Shown: positions 33,717-43,009 of the stretch, piece after piece
Layout of the letters: every line of letters starts with the position of its first letter
How positions within the stretch are numbered: the first letter of the stretch is position 1
Assembly: GCF_016907085.1 (NCBI RefSeq)
Contig: NZ_JAFBBJ010000001.1
Location: forward strand, 186,001-250,000
DNA from: Clavibacter michiganensis
GTDB taxonomy: Bacteria; Actinomycetota; Actinomycetes; Actinomycetales; Microbacteriaceae
Direction: 5' to 3'
Length of the DNA: 64,000 nt
Made by a program: the position numbers and the translations under genes
Notes under the pieces: generated by a model
What the model was told of the DNA's origin: nothing
What the model saw: only the letters and a program-made list of their open reading frames with translations
Database searches by the model: none

Positions 33717-35132
33717 TCAGACGGGACGCGGATCCGTCCCGGGTGCGTCGTCGGGTCCGTCGCCCGGCGTCTCGCCCGGTTCGGTCGCGCGACCCTGGCC
33801 GTCCTCCACGGGGCGTCCGGCGTCGGATCCGCTCAGCAGGTCCTCGAGCGCCTGGTCGACCTCGTCGGGCTCGGGCTCGCCCTGCGTGAGGCGCACGACG
33901 AGCGCGTGCGGCGCGTCGATGTCCTCGGAGGTGGGCAGCACGTCGGGGTGCGACCACAGCGCGTCGCGCTGCTCGGCGCCGACGCCGTCGGTGACGGCCT
34001 GCCACATGGCCGCGGCCTCGCGCAGGCGGCGGGGCCGGAGCTCGAGGCCCACGAGCGTCGCGAACGCGGACTCGGCGGGGCCGCCCGTCGCGCGGCGGCG
34101 ACGCACGGTCTCGGCGATGGCGGACGCCCGGGGGAGTCGCACGGTCGCGGCCGCGGTCACCACGTCCACCCAGCCCTCGATGAGCGCGAGCATCGTCTCG
34201 AGGCGCGCGAGGGCGGCGAGCTGGGCCTCGCTCTTCGGCGGGATGAGGGATCCGTCGACCATGGCCTGGCGGAGCTCCTCGGGGTTCGACGGGTCGAAGC
34301 CCTCCGCGAGCGACTCGAGCCGGTCGGTGTCGATGTGCACGCCCTTCGCGAACTCCGTGATGGAGGAGATGAGCTGCAGGCGCAGCCAGCGCGCGTGACG
34401 GAACAGGCGCGCGTGGGCCAGCTCGCGCACCGCGAGGTAGATCTGCACCTGGTCGTCGGAGACGTCGATGCCCTCGCCGAACGCCTGGACGTTCTGCGGC
34501 AGGAGCGCGGCCTGCTGGTCGTCGAGGAGCGGGATGCCCACGTCGCCGCCCGAGACGACCTCGGTGGACAGCTGCCCGACCACCTGGCCGAGCTGCATGG
34601 CGAAGAGCGTGCCGCCGAGGTTCCGCATCATGCGTCCGGCGCCCGCGACCATGCCCTGCATCTCCTCGGGCGCGTTCTGCTGGAGCACCTCGGTGAGCGA
34701 GTCGGCGATGCTGAGCGCGACGGGCTCGGCGAGCTGGGTCCACACGGGCATCGTGAGCTCGGTCCACTGCGCGCGGGTGATGAGGCGCGGCGCGACCGTG
34801 AGCTGGCTGACGTAGGTGACCTCGTCGAGCCAGAGCGCGGCGACCTGGAAGGCCTGGTCGAGCGGCGCGGACGCGGCGGCGGTGACCTGCGTCTGCTCGG
34901 CCGCGGCGAGCTGGCGGGCGCCCTCGCGGGCGACCTTCCAGTCCACGCCGTCGCCCGTGTTGGCGAGCGCGCCCTGGAGCTGCGCGAGGAGCTGGCGGAC
35001 CATCTCCGGGTCCTGCGGGAGGCCCGCGGCGCCCGCGAGCTTGTCCGGGTCGATCTGCCCGTCGGCGCCGAGGAACCGCTCCAGCATGCGCCGGAACTCG
35101 TCCTCGGGGTTCGGGGTGGGCTCGTCGGCCAT
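33717..35132 (-). CDS. zincin-like DUF2342/F420-associated protein
   Basis: A 471-residue protein of the actinobacterial family called zinc-dependent metalloprotease or F420-biosynthesis-associated protein (Rv3195 type). The core (about residues 200-330) includes GQVVGQLSTEVVSGGDVGIP, then YLAVRELAHARLFRHARWL, which replaces the canonical HExxH by ELAHARLF; the metal site is therefore uncertain. The N-terminus (FRRMLERFLGADGQIDPDKL) and an acidic tail are family-like. The start is set at MADEP. It is divergent from the PDZ-Lon protease gene; the same pair occurs in mycobacteria. Confidence 0.82.
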   Translation of the reverse strand: MADEPTPNPEDEFRRMLERFLGADGQIDPDKLAGAAGLPQDPEMVRQLLAQLQGALANTGDGVDWKVAREGARQLAAAEQTQVTAAASAPLDQAFQVAALWLDEVTYVSQLTVAPRLITRAQWTELTMPVWTQLAEPVALSIADSLTEVLQQNAPEEMQGMVAGAGRMMRNLGGTLFAMQLGQVVGQLSTEVVSGGDVGIPLLDDQQAALLPQNVQAFGEGIDVSDDQVQIYLAVRELAHARLFRHARWLRLQLISSITEFAKGVHIDTDRLESLAEGFDPSNPEELRQAMVDGSLIPPKSEAQLAALARLETMLALIEGWVDVVTAAATVRLPRASAIAETVRRRRATGGPAESAFATLVGLELRPRRLREAAAMWQAVTDGVGAEQRDALWSHPDVLPTSEDIDAPHALVVRLTQGEPEPDEVDQALEDLLSGSDAGRPVEDGQGRATEPGETPGDGPDDAPGTDPRPV

Positions 35133-35343
35133 GGAGGTTCTCCCGGGGGTCGAGGGGTCCGGATCGCGGTGCCGCGGCCGGTGGATCCACGCTAGCCCGC
35201 GCCCACGGGAAACCCATCCGCATTCGCCTAGGCTGGGCCGTCGCGGCTTCCGCCCGCCGCGAACAGCGGCTGTGATGGCCGCCCCGACACCCGTCGCCCG
35301 GCCGCTTCCCGGCCCGACGCGCCCCGACACCGAGGACATCCTG

Positions 35344-36435
35344 ATGAGCCTGTTCGCCCAGCACGCCCCCCGCGCACCCCGGCCCCCGCGCCGCCGCGGC
35401 GTCGGTCGCGTGCTCGCCGGCGTCGGCGCCGTGCTCGCCCTCGCGCTCGGCCTCATGCCGTCGCCGTACGTCATCGAGCAGCCGGGCCCCGTGTTCGACA
35501 CCCTCGGCACGAGCGACCACGAGGGCACCGAACGTCCGCTCATCTCCATCCCCGACCGCACGACGTACCCCACCGACGGCAGCCTCGACATGCTCACCGT
35601 CAGCGTCGTCGGCAACCCCGCGCAGCGCCCCGACTGGTTCGCGGTCGTCTCCGCCTGGCTCGACCCGACCCGGAGCGTCGTGCCGATGGAGGCCGTGTTC
35701 CCCGCCGAGCAGACCGCCGAGGAGCGCGACGCCCAGAACCAGGTCCAGATGACGGACTCGCAGCAGGACGCCGTCGCCGCGGCACTCACCGAGCTCGGCA
35801 TCCGGGTGCCGCGCACCCTGCAGGTGCAGAGCGTCCTCGACGGCTCCCCGGCCGACGGTCCGCTCCGCACCGGCGACGCGATCCGCACGGTCGACGGCGC
35901 GGACGTGGTCGACCTGGCCGACCTCCAGGCGCGCGTCGCCGCCGCGGGCACGAGCACGCCGCTGTCCTTCGGGATCACGCGCGACGGCCAGGACAGCACG
36001 GTCGAGGTCACGCCCGCCGCGCGCGACGGCCGCCCCGTCATCGGCGTCGTCACGTCCACCTCGTACCAGTTCCCGTTCGAGGTCGACATCCAGCTCGACG
36101 ACGTCGGCGGACCGAGCGCCGGCATGATGTTCGCGCTCGGGATCATGGACAAGCTCGAGGAGGGCTCCCTCACGGGCGGCAAGGCCATCGCCGGCACGGG
36201 CACGATCGACGCGGCGGGCGACGTCGGCCCCATCGGCGGGATCCGGCAGAAGCTCGTCGGCGCCGAGCGCGCCGGCGCGCAGTACTTCCTGGCGCCGACC
36301 GACAACTGCGACGAGGTGCGGGGCCACGTGCCCGACGGCCTCCGCGTGTTCGCCGTCTCGACCCTCGACGACTCGCTCGCGGCGCTCGCCGCCATCTCGA
36401 CGGACGGCGACCTGGACGCGCTCCCGACCTGCTGA
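35344..36435 (+). CDS. membrane-anchored PDZ/Lon-type serine protease
   Basis: A 363-residue protein with one N-terminal membrane anchor (residues about 22-42), a PDZ domain (about 145-235, VQSVLDGSPADGPLRTGDAI) and an S16 Lon-like protease domain. The Ser-Lys dyad is seen as GGPSAGMMFALG (Ser) and GGIRQKLVGAE (Lys). It belongs to the YlbL/Rv3194c type, an extracytoplasmic protease whose targets are poorly known. The ATG at 35344 is placed directly before the basic stretch and membrane helix. Confidence 0.9.
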   Translation: MSLFAQHAPRAPRPPRRRGVGRVLAGVGAVLALALGLMPSPYVIEQPGPVFDTLGTSDHEGTERPLISIPDRTTYPTDGSLDMLTVSVVGNPAQRPDWFAVVSAWLDPTRSVVPMEAVFPAEQTAEERDAQNQVQMTDSQQDAVAAALTELGIRVPRTLQVQSVLDGSPADGPLRTGDAIRTVDGADVVDLADLQARVAAAGTSTPLSFGITRDGQDSTVEVTPAARDGRPVIGVVTSTSYQFPFEVDIQLDDVGGPSAGMMFALGIMDKLEEGSLTGGKAIAGTGTIDAAGDVGPIGGIRQKLVGAERAGAQYFLAPTDNCDEVRGHVPDGLRVFAVSTLDDSLAALAAISTDGDLDALPTC

Positions 36436-36533
36436 CGCCCTGCCGAGGACAGCGGCCGCCGCGGTCGTCGCGAGGGCTCCCTTACCAGACGCAGACCGCC
36501 TCTCGCTCGCAGGTCCCTGGCAACAGCCCCGCC

Positions 36534-36539
36534 TAGGAT
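36534..36539 (+). promoter_or_regulatory. putative -10 for the UPF0182 gene
   Basis: TAGGAT about 36 bases before the GTG start at 36575, giving a short 5' leader. Confidence 0.45.
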
Positions 36540-36574
36540 GAGGACTCCGCTGTCCCCGACTCTGAGGCACACAC

Positions 36575-39523
36575 GTGACAAGCACATCCGCCCGGCCCGC
36601 CAGACGGAGCCGAGCCCCCCTCGCCATCACCGCGGCCATCATCGCCGCCCTCGTGATCGCGTTCTTCATCTTCGCCGGGTTCTACGCCGACGTCCTCTGG
36701 TACGACCAGCTGGGCTACCTGGGGGTGCTGCTCACGCAGTGGGGCGCGGGCATCGCGCTGTTCCTCATCGGGTTCCTCGCCATGGCGATCCCGGTGTTCG
36801 TGAGCATCCAGGTCGCGTACCGCTCGCGGCCCGTGTACGCGAAGCTCAACTCGCAGCTCGACCGCTACCAGCAGGTCATCGAGCCGCTGCGCCGCCTGGC
36901 CATGTTCGCCATCCCCGCGGTGTTCGGCCTGTTCGCGGGCGTTTCCGCGTCGAGCGGCTGGCAGCGCACGCTGCTGTGGCTCAACCGCACGCCATCCGGC
37001 ACGACCGACCCGCAGTTCGGGCTCGACACGTCCTTCTACCTGTTCGAGCTGCCCTTCTACCACGCGGTCGTCGGCTTCGCCTCGGCGGTGGTCATCATCT
37101 CCATGCTCGGCGTGCTCGCCACGAGCTACCTCTACGGCGCCGTGCGCTTCACGGGCCGCGAGGTGCGCATCTCGAAGAGCTCCCGCATCCAGATCGCGAT
37201 CACCGCGGGCGTCTACTTCCTGCTGCAGGGCGTGAGCATCTGGCTCGACCAGTACTCGTCCGTGGTCAACACCGCCAACGGCGGGCTGTTCACCGGCGCC
37301 GCCTTCTCCGACGTCAACGCCGTGATCCCCGGCCGCACGATCCTCGCCGGCATCGCCGCCGTCGTCGCGGTCCTGTTCCTCATCACCGCGGCCATCGGCC
37401 GCTGGCGCCTGCCCATCATCGGCACCGCGGGGCTCATCGTGGCCAGCATCCTCATCGGCACGGCCTACCCGGCCATCGTGCAGCGCTTCCAGGTGGAGCC
37501 CAACGAGCGCTCGCTCGAGTCGCCGTTCTACGAGCGCAACATCGAGGCGACCCGGCAGGCCTACGGCCTGGCGGACATCGAGGAGATCCCCTACGACGCG
37601 ACCACGGACACCACGCCGGGCGCGCTCCGCGAGGACGCCGCGACCACCGCGAACATCCGCATCCTCGATCCCGCGGTCGTCGGCGACGCGTTCAGCCAGC
37701 TGCAGCAGTTCCGGCAGTACTACCAGTTCGGCGACAACCTGGACGTCGACCGGTACCAGATCGACGGCCGCGTGCAGGACACGGTGGTCGCGGTCCGCGA
37801 GCTGAGCCCCACCAACACCGGCACCTCGTGGGTCAACCAGCACCTCGTCTACACGCACGGCTACTCGCTCGTCGCGGCGTACGGCACGCAGCGCACCTCC
37901 GACGGCCAGCCCGTGTTCCTCGAGTCGGGCATCCCCGCCTCGGGCGACCTGGGCGACTTCGAGCCGCGCGTGTACTTCGGCGAGAACTCGCCCGACTACT
38001 CGATCGTCGGCGGGCCCGAGTCCGGCGACAAGGTGGAGCTGGACTACCCGTCCGGCGTCGACGGCGCGGACGAGACCTACACGACGTTCCAGGGCGACGG
38101 CGGGCCGAAGGTCGACAACGTCTTCAAGCGGCTCATCTACGCGCTCAAATTCCAGTCGGAGCAGATCTTCCTGGCCAACCAGATCAACGACCAGTCGCAG
38201 ATCCTCTACGACCGCGATCCGGCGGAGCGCGTCGGCAAGGTCGCGCCCTACCTCACGGTCGACAAGGACCCGTACCCCAGCGTCGTCGACGGCCGCGTGG
38301 TGTGGATCGTCGACGGCTACACGACGAGCGACCAGTACCCGTACTCGCAGCACAACGACATGAGCCGCCTCATCGCCGACTCGCAGCAGACCCAGCCGCT
38401 CGTGCCGACGGACCGGATCAACTACATCCGCAACTCGGTCAAGGCCACGGTCGACGCGTACGACGGCAAGGTCACGCTCTACGCGTGGGACACCGACGAC
38501 CCGATCCTCAAGACGTGGCAGAAGGTGTTCCCCTCGACCCTCAAGCCGATCGCGGACATCTCGGGCGAGCTCATGAGCCACCTGCGCTTCCCGGCCGACA
38601 TGTTCAAGGTCCAGCGCGCGGTGCTCGGCAAGTACCACGTGACGGACCCCGGCTCGATCTACTCGAACCAGGACCTCTGGACCACGCCGAACGACCCGAC
38701 GGCCACCACCGAGGCGGGCACGCCGGCGAGCCTCCAGCCGCCGTACTACCTGACCATGCAGATGCCGGGTCAGGACGCCCCGCGGTTCTCCCTGTACTCG
38801 ACCTTCATCCCGCCGGCCACGCAGGACACCTCCCGGAGCGTGCTCACGGGCTACCTCGGAGTCGACTCCGATGCCGGCAGCACGGCGGGGGAGAAGGCGC
38901 CGGACTACGGGAAGCTGCGTCTGCTGACGCTGCCGAACGACGACACGATCCCGGCGCCGACGCAGATCCAGAACAACTTCAACTCGGACACGAACGTGGC
39001 GAACCAGCTCAACCTGCTGGAGCGCGGCGGCCGCACGAGCGTGGTGCGCGGCAACCTGCTGACCCTCCCGGTCGGCGGCGGCCTGCTCTACGTGCAGCCC
39101 GTGTACGTCCGGTCCACGGGCGACACGAGCTACCCGCTGCTCCGCAAGGTGCTGGTGGCGTTCGGCGACAAGATCGCGTTCGAGGACACGCTGGACGCGG
39201 CCCTCGACAGCATCTTCGAGGGTGACTCCGGCGCGACCGCGGGCGACGAGAACGTGCCCACGACGCCCGCGGACGGCGCGACGGACGGCGGGTCCACCGA
39301 CGGCGCGACCGACGGCGGCACGGGATCCACGCCCACGCCCTCGCCGACCACGTCGCCCGCGGCTCCCGCGCAGGACGTGCAGGCGGCGCTCGACGCGGCC
39401 AACACGGCGCTGCAGGAGCGGCAGGCCGCGTACGCGTCCGGTGACCTCGTCGCCGCCGCCCAGGCGGACCAGCGCTTCACGGAGGCCGTGCAGCGCGCGT
39501 ACGAGCTGAGCCAGCAGCAGTAA
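36575..39523 (+). CDS. UPF0182 family integral membrane protein
   Basis: A 982-residue protein of the UPF0182/Rv3193c family. Seven membrane helices occupy the first about 310 residues (for example ITAAIIAALVIAFFIFAGF, GIALFLIGFLAMAIPVFV). A large extracytoplasmic domain follows (WVNQHLVYTHGYSLVAAYG, VYFGENSPDYSIVGG, MSRLIADSQQTQP), then an Asp/Gly/Thr linker and a C-terminal Ala/Gln-rich helix. Function is unknown; the family is conserved and large. It follows the PDZ-Lon protease gene after 139 bp, with its own promoter. Confidence 0.92.
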   Translation: MTSTSARPARRSRAPLAITAAIIAALVIAFFIFAGFYADVLWYDQLGYLGVLLTQWGAGIALFLIGFLAMAIPVFVSIQVAYRSRPVYAKLNSQLDRYQQVIEPLRRLAMFAIPAVFGLFAGVSASSGWQRTLLWLNRTPSGTTDPQFGLDTSFYLFELPFYHAVVGFASAVVIISMLGVLATSYLYGAVRFTGREVRISKSSRIQIAITAGVYFLLQGVSIWLDQYSSVVNTANGGLFTGAAFSDVNAVIPGRTILAGIAAVVAVLFLITAAIGRWRLPIIGTAGLIVASILIGTAYPAIVQRFQVEPNERSLESPFYERNIEATRQAYGLADIEEIPYDATTDTTPGALREDAATTANIRILDPAVVGDAFSQLQQFRQYYQFGDNLDVDRYQIDGRVQDTVVAVRELSPTNTGTSWVNQHLVYTHGYSLVAAYGTQRTSDGQPVFLESGIPASGDLGDFEPRVYFGENSPDYSIVGGPESGDKVELDYPSGVDGADETYTTFQGDGGPKVDNVFKRLIYALKFQSEQIFLANQINDQSQILYDRDPAERVGKVAPYLTVDKDPYPSVVDGRVVWIVDGYTTSDQYPYSQHNDMSRLIADSQQTQPLVPTDRINYIRNSVKATVDAYDGKVTLYAWDTDDPILKTWQKVFPSTLKPIADISGELMSHLRFPADMFKVQRAVLGKYHVTDPGSIYSNQDLWTTPNDPTATTEAGTPASLQPPYYLTMQMPGQDAPRFSLYSTFIPPATQDTSRSVLTGYLGVDSDAGSTAGEKAPDYGKLRLLTLPNDDTIPAPTQIQNNFNSDTNVANQLNLLERGGRTSVVRGNLLTLPVGGGLLYVQPVYVRSTGDTSYPLLRKVLVAFGDKIAFEDTLDAALDSIFEGDSGATAGDENVPTTPADGATDGGSTDGATDGGTGSTPTPSPTTSPAAPAQDVQAALDAANTALQERQAAYASGDLVAAAQADQRFTEAVQRAYELSQQQ

Positions 39524-39543
39524 CGCTCGGCGCCTCATGACCT

Positions 39544-39583
39544 CGGCCCCGGCGGCCCCGCGATGCGGGTGCCTCCGGGGCCG
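39544..39583 (+). terminator. hairpin after the UPF0182 gene
   Basis: CGGCCCCGG pairs with CCGGGGCCG, and CCCGC with GCGGG inside, in a 40-base element 20 bases after the stop. Confidence 0.65.
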
Positions 39584-39664
39584 TCGTCGTCCGGATGGGG
39601 AAACGGGCGGTCGCTCCGCCGTGGTCATGAGCACGTCAGAGGTCTGGTAATGTATTCCTCGTAG

Positions 39665-39738
39665 CGCGGGGTGGAGCAGTTCGGTAGCTCGCTGGGCTCA
39701 TAACCCAGAGGTCGTAGGTTCAAATCCTGCCCCCGCAA
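39665..39738 (+). tRNA. initiator tRNA-fMet (CAT)
   Basis: A 74-base cloverleaf with the initiator hallmarks: an unpaired C1-A72 at the top of the acceptor stem (CGCGGGG ... CCCCGCA), three G-C pairs in the anticodon stem (GGGCTCATAACCC), anticodon CAT and T-loop GGTTCAAATCC. It is nearly the same as E. coli tRNA-fMet. The 3' CCA is not encoded: the genome reads CAA after the discriminator A, so CCA must be added after transcription. A hairpin follows seven bases later. TAATGT at 39648-39653 may be its -10. Confidence 0.96.
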
Positions 39739-39744
39739 CAAGAT

Positions 39745-39775
39745 GAAGGCCCGGTCTCCTGGAGACCGGGCCTTC
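39745..39775. terminator. terminator between tRNA-fMet and the peroxiredoxin gene
   Basis: GAAGGCCCGGTCT pairs with AGACCGGGCCTTC around CCTGG. It can serve both the tRNA and the convergent peroxiredoxin-like gene. Confidence 0.8.
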
Positions 39776-39806
39776 TGCGTTCCCCGGGAGTGCCGGGTCG
39801 CGCCGG

Positions 39807-40472
39807 CTAGCGGGCGACCACGGCGTCGACCGCCGCGAGGATCTCCGGGACCTCGGTGCGCGTCGTGTAGTCCACGTGCACGTCGGCGAAGGTGACGCGG
39901 CGGTCGGCGTCGACGACGAGCACGGTCGGGAACGGGATGTCGCCCGTGCCGTCGGCGTTGCTGTCGGCGACGTCGAAGCCGAGCTGCGCGTGGGCGGCGC
40001 GGGCCTCGGGGGTCGGTTCCGTCAGGAGGCCGAGCGCGCGCACGAAGGCGTTGGACGGATCCGACAGGACGGCGAAGTCCAGCCCGCCGCCCGCGACCGC
40101 CTGAGCGCTGCCCTCGGGCGTCTGCGGGCTCACGGCCACGAGCGTCGCCCCGCGCTCGGTGAGGGCCGGCAGCAGCTCGGCCTGGTACTGGCGCAGCGTC
40201 AGGTTGCAGTACGGGCACCAGGCGCCGCGGTAGAGCACGACCACCGCGGGGCCGGCGCCGAGGGCCGCGTGCAGGTCGACCTCGGCGCCGTCGGGATCCA
40301 CGAGCGTCGCCCCGGGGAGCGCGTCGCCGGGGGAGACCGCGTCGGACGGGACGCCGCCCTCGCGGAGGGCCCGCTGCTCCGCGGCGAAGACGCCGGACAG
40401 GTCGGGGCCGATCTGCTCGGCGAAGCCGCGGTCGAAGTCGGCGATCTGCGCCTGGATGGTCGTGTCGGTCAT
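39807..40472 (-). CDS. peroxiredoxin-like AhpC/TSA protein
   Basis: A 221-residue thioredoxin-fold protein. After an N-terminal helical region (about 45 residues) comes the peroxiredoxin core: AVVVLYRGAWCPYCNLTLRQYQ holds the redox CxxC-like pair, followed by LVAVSPQTPEG, FAVLSDPSNAFVRALGL and FPTVLVVDADRRVTF. It probably reduces peroxides or protein disulfides in the cytoplasm. The ATG has a GAGGAG site. It stands alone. Confidence 0.88.
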   Translation of the reverse strand: MTDTTIQAQIADFDRGFAEQIGPDLSGVFAAEQRALREGGVPSDAVSPGDALPGATLVDPDGAEVDLHAALGAGPAVVVLYRGAWCPYCNLTLRQYQAELLPALTERGATLVAVSPQTPEGSAQAVAGGGLDFAVLSDPSNAFVRALGLLTEPTPEARAAHAQLGFDVADSNADGTGDIPFPTVLVVDADRRVTFADVHVDYTTRTEVPEILAAVDAVVAR

Positions 40473-40588
40473 GGTGTCTCCTCGGTCCGTCGGGTCGGTG
40501 CGCTCACCGTAGGCGGGCGATCCGGGAGGGCCGCCGGTGGGGCGTCACACGGCGTCACGACCGACGTCGAGCGGACAGGCGGGCCGGC

Positions 40589-42310
40589 TCAGCGGCCGCG
40601 GCGGCCCGGGAGCAGCGCCTGCGCGAGAGGGATCACCGATACCACCAGGAGCACGGTGCCGAGCACCTCGTCGTCCGGGCGGAGGAGCACGCCGCCGGCG
40701 AGGAGGCCCGCGAAGACCAGCGCGGAGACCGCGCGGCGCAGGGTCCGCTCGAGGGCGCCGACGCGGCGCTCGAGCGTGGGGTCGCTGATGGGGAGGGCGC
40801 CGTCGTCGATGCGCGTGAGGAGCGCGTCGAGGCGGCCCGGGAGGCGGGCGAGCGTGCCCGCGGTGTCGGAGACGCGCGTGCCCAGATCCCGCACGACGTT
40901 GCCGCGCTCCTCGCGGATGAGGCGCTGCGCGTACGGCTCGACGGAGTCCCACAGGTTGAACGCGGGATCCAGCGCGCTGCACACGCCCGAGGTGAGCGAC
41001 ATGGCGCGGATGATGAGCAGGAAGTCGTCCGGCAGCTGGAACGGCAGGGTGCGCACCACCTCCTGGAACTCGTTCGCGAACGCGCGGAACTCCCGCGGAT
41101 CCACCTCGCGCAGCTCCGCGAAGCCCAGCCCGCCGAAGCGCGCGAAGAGGCGCGTCATGGCGAGCTCGAGCTGCGTGGTGTCGGCGGACGGCAGCAGCAC
41201 GCCGATGTCGCGGGCCGCGTCGACGAGGCCCTTGCCGTCGCGCGAGGCGGCGGCGATGAGCATCTTGCGGAGGCCCCTGCGGGTGCTCGGCGGCACCTCG
41301 CCCATCATCCCGAAGTCGATGAAGGTGAGTGTCCAGCCCTGCTCGACGGAGCCGTCCGTCACGGGCGTGACGAACACGTTGCCGGGGTGCGGATCCGCGT
41401 GGAAGAAGCCGTCGGCGAAGAGCTGGTCGAACATCACCGCGGCGAAGACGGGCGCGACGTCGACGGGATCGATCCCGGCGGCGAGGAGCCCCGCGTGGTC
41501 GGTGATCTTGATCGCCGTCACGTCCTCGAGCGTGAGCACGCGCCGGGTGCTGCGCTCCCAGACGATCTCCGGCACGGCCACGCGCTCGTCGGCCGCGAAC
41601 ATCTCCTGGAAGCGGGCGGAGCTCCGGGCCTCGTGCAGGTAGTCGATCTCCTCGAGGCTCGTCTCGGCGAACTCCTCCACGAGCGCGGGCGCGTCCACCC
41701 GGTCGGACACGAGGCGGACGTGCGTGAGCCAGCCGCCGATGCGGCGGAGGGCGGCGAGGTCGATGCGGACGATGTCGTCGATGCCGGGGCGCTGGACCTT
41801 GATGACGGCGCCCGTGAGACCGGTGTCGGCGGAGTCGACCGGGCCGAGGATCGCGCGGTGCGCCTGGCCGAGCGACGCGGCGGCGACGGGCGTCTCGTCG
41901 ACCCAGGCGAAGGCGGCGGCGAGCGGCATGCCCAGCTCGCGCTCCGCGAGCGCGCGGATCTCGGGGAACGGGACGGCGGGTACCTCGTCCTGCAGGTCCT
42001 CGAGCTCCGCGGTGATCTCGGGCGGCAGCACGTCGAGGCGCGACGACATGAACTGGCCGACCTTGATCATGAGGCCGCCGAGCTCCACCGCGAGCACGCG
42101 GAAGCGGCGGGCGAACAGCTTCATGCGCCGGGTGCGCGTGCGGTCGGCGATGCGGCGGAGGCCGACGCGGGGCAGGAAGAGCTCGTACCACCACGTGACC
42201 GCGAGGTTCCAGGCGGCGAAGCGGAGGATGCGGCGGTAGCGGGCGCGCGTCTCCGGGGCGTCGGCCTCGGGATCCAGCCCGGGAGCGGCGCCGGCCGTGG
42301 CCGCGGTCAC
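40589..42310 (-). CDS. ABC1/AarF-UbiB family atypical kinase
   Basis: A 573-residue member of the ADCK/UbiB family. The hallmark KxGQ motif is IKVGQFMSSRLDVLPPE; the Ala-rich loop is AAASLGQAHRA, HADPHPGNVFV gives the catalytic Asn region, and FIDFGMMG the metal Asp. Two C-terminal membrane helices (VSALVFAGLLAGGVLL and TVLLVVSVIPLAQALL) anchor it. Family members act in quinone or isoprenoid lipid metabolism. The GTG at 42310 overlaps the stop of padR by four bases, so both are co-translated. Confidence 0.9.
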   Translation of the reverse strand: MTAATAGAAPGLDPEADAPETRARYRRILRFAAWNLAVTWWYELFLPRVGLRRIADRTRTRRMKLFARRFRVLAVELGGLMIKVGQFMSSRLDVLPPEITAELEDLQDEVPAVPFPEIRALAERELGMPLAAAFAWVDETPVAAASLGQAHRAILGPVDSADTGLTGAVIKVQRPGIDDIVRIDLAALRRIGGWLTHVRLVSDRVDAPALVEEFAETSLEEIDYLHEARSSARFQEMFAADERVAVPEIVWERSTRRVLTLEDVTAIKITDHAGLLAAGIDPVDVAPVFAAVMFDQLFADGFFHADPHPGNVFVTPVTDGSVEQGWTLTFIDFGMMGEVPPSTRRGLRKMLIAAASRDGKGLVDAARDIGVLLPSADTTQLELAMTRLFARFGGLGFAELREVDPREFRAFANEFQEVVRTLPFQLPDDFLLIIRAMSLTSGVCSALDPAFNLWDSVEPYAQRLIREERGNVVRDLGTRVSDTAGTLARLPGRLDALLTRIDDGALPISDPTLERRVGALERTLRRAVSALVFAGLLAGGVLLRPDDEVLGTVLLVVSVIPLAQALLPGRRGR

Positions 42311-42882
42311 TCCCGGGCGAGGATCGCGTAGAGGCGGCGGCGCACCGCGTCGAGCTCGGTCACGGCCTCGGCGACCTGCGCCGGGGTGCCCGAGCGCTGG
42401 ACCTGCGCCGCGGCCTGGGCCAGCGCGAGGCCGGCCTTCGGGAGAGCGGAGCGGTCGTGCCGGTCGTGGCCGTCGTGCCCGTGCGCGTCGGAGGCGTCGG
42501 CCCACGGCGCGGTGATGCCGTCGCGCGCGACCGCGGCGCGGCCCGCCTCCGTCAGCGCGTAGACCTTGCGCCCGTCGGTGGTCTCCGCCGCGATGAGGCC
42601 CTCGTCGGCGAGGAGCTGGAGCGTCGGGTACACGGCCCCGGCGTTCGGGGTCCAGGCGCCGGCGGTGCGCTCCTCGATCTCGTGGATGATGCGGTAGCCG
42701 TGCATGGGCTCCTCGGCGAGCAGGGCGAGGACCGCGTGGCGCACGTCGTGCGGGCCGGCGCCGTGCCCGGCGGGGGCGTCGTCGCGCTTCTCGAAGCGGG
42801 CGCGGAGCGACTCCATCGCCTGCCACACGCTGTCGGCGGCCTCGCCGAACGGGGATCCTGCGGTGGGGGACGATGCGGCCAT
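42307..42882 (-). CDS. PadR family transcriptional regulator
   Basis: A 191-residue regulator. A winged helix occupies residues about 48-125 (VRHAVLALLAEEPMHGYRIIHEIEERTAGAW, VYPTLQLLADEGLI), with a His-rich stretch (about residues 130-145, DAHGHDGHDRHD) that could bind metal, and a C-terminal helical dimerisation segment. It is coupled to the aarF-like kinase gene and probably regulates it. An AAGGAG site lies before the ATG. Confidence 0.9.
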   Translation of the reverse strand: MAASSPTAGSPFGEAADSVWQAMESLRARFEKRDDAPAGHGAGPHDVRHAVLALLAEEPMHGYRIIHEIEERTAGAWTPNAGAVYPTLQLLADEGLIAAETTDGRKVYALTEAGRAAVARDGITAPWADASDAHGHDGHDRHDRSALPKAGLALAQAAAQVQRSGTPAQVAEAVTELDAVRRRLYAILARE

Positions 42883-43009
42883 GTCGAGCTCCTTGCTGTG
42901 GGACGAACGCGGTGCCTCGACGATAGGCCGCGGACCTGGCCGCGGACCCGGCAGGGCCCGCTTCGTCAGCGACCCGACAGGTCCGCGGTCGGGGGAGGGC
43001 AGCCGGGCG

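Noticed and set aside
33409-36669. 1086-codon minus-strand frame covering the PDZ-Lon protease
   Set aside because: Arginine/alanine-rich shadow; the plus-strand protease has its Ser-Lys dyad and membrane anchor.
36533-39634. 1033-codon open frame on the minus strand opposite the UPF0182 gene
   Set aside because: Low-complexity Arg/Val/Asp composition and no recognisable domain; the plus strand encodes a complete known family.
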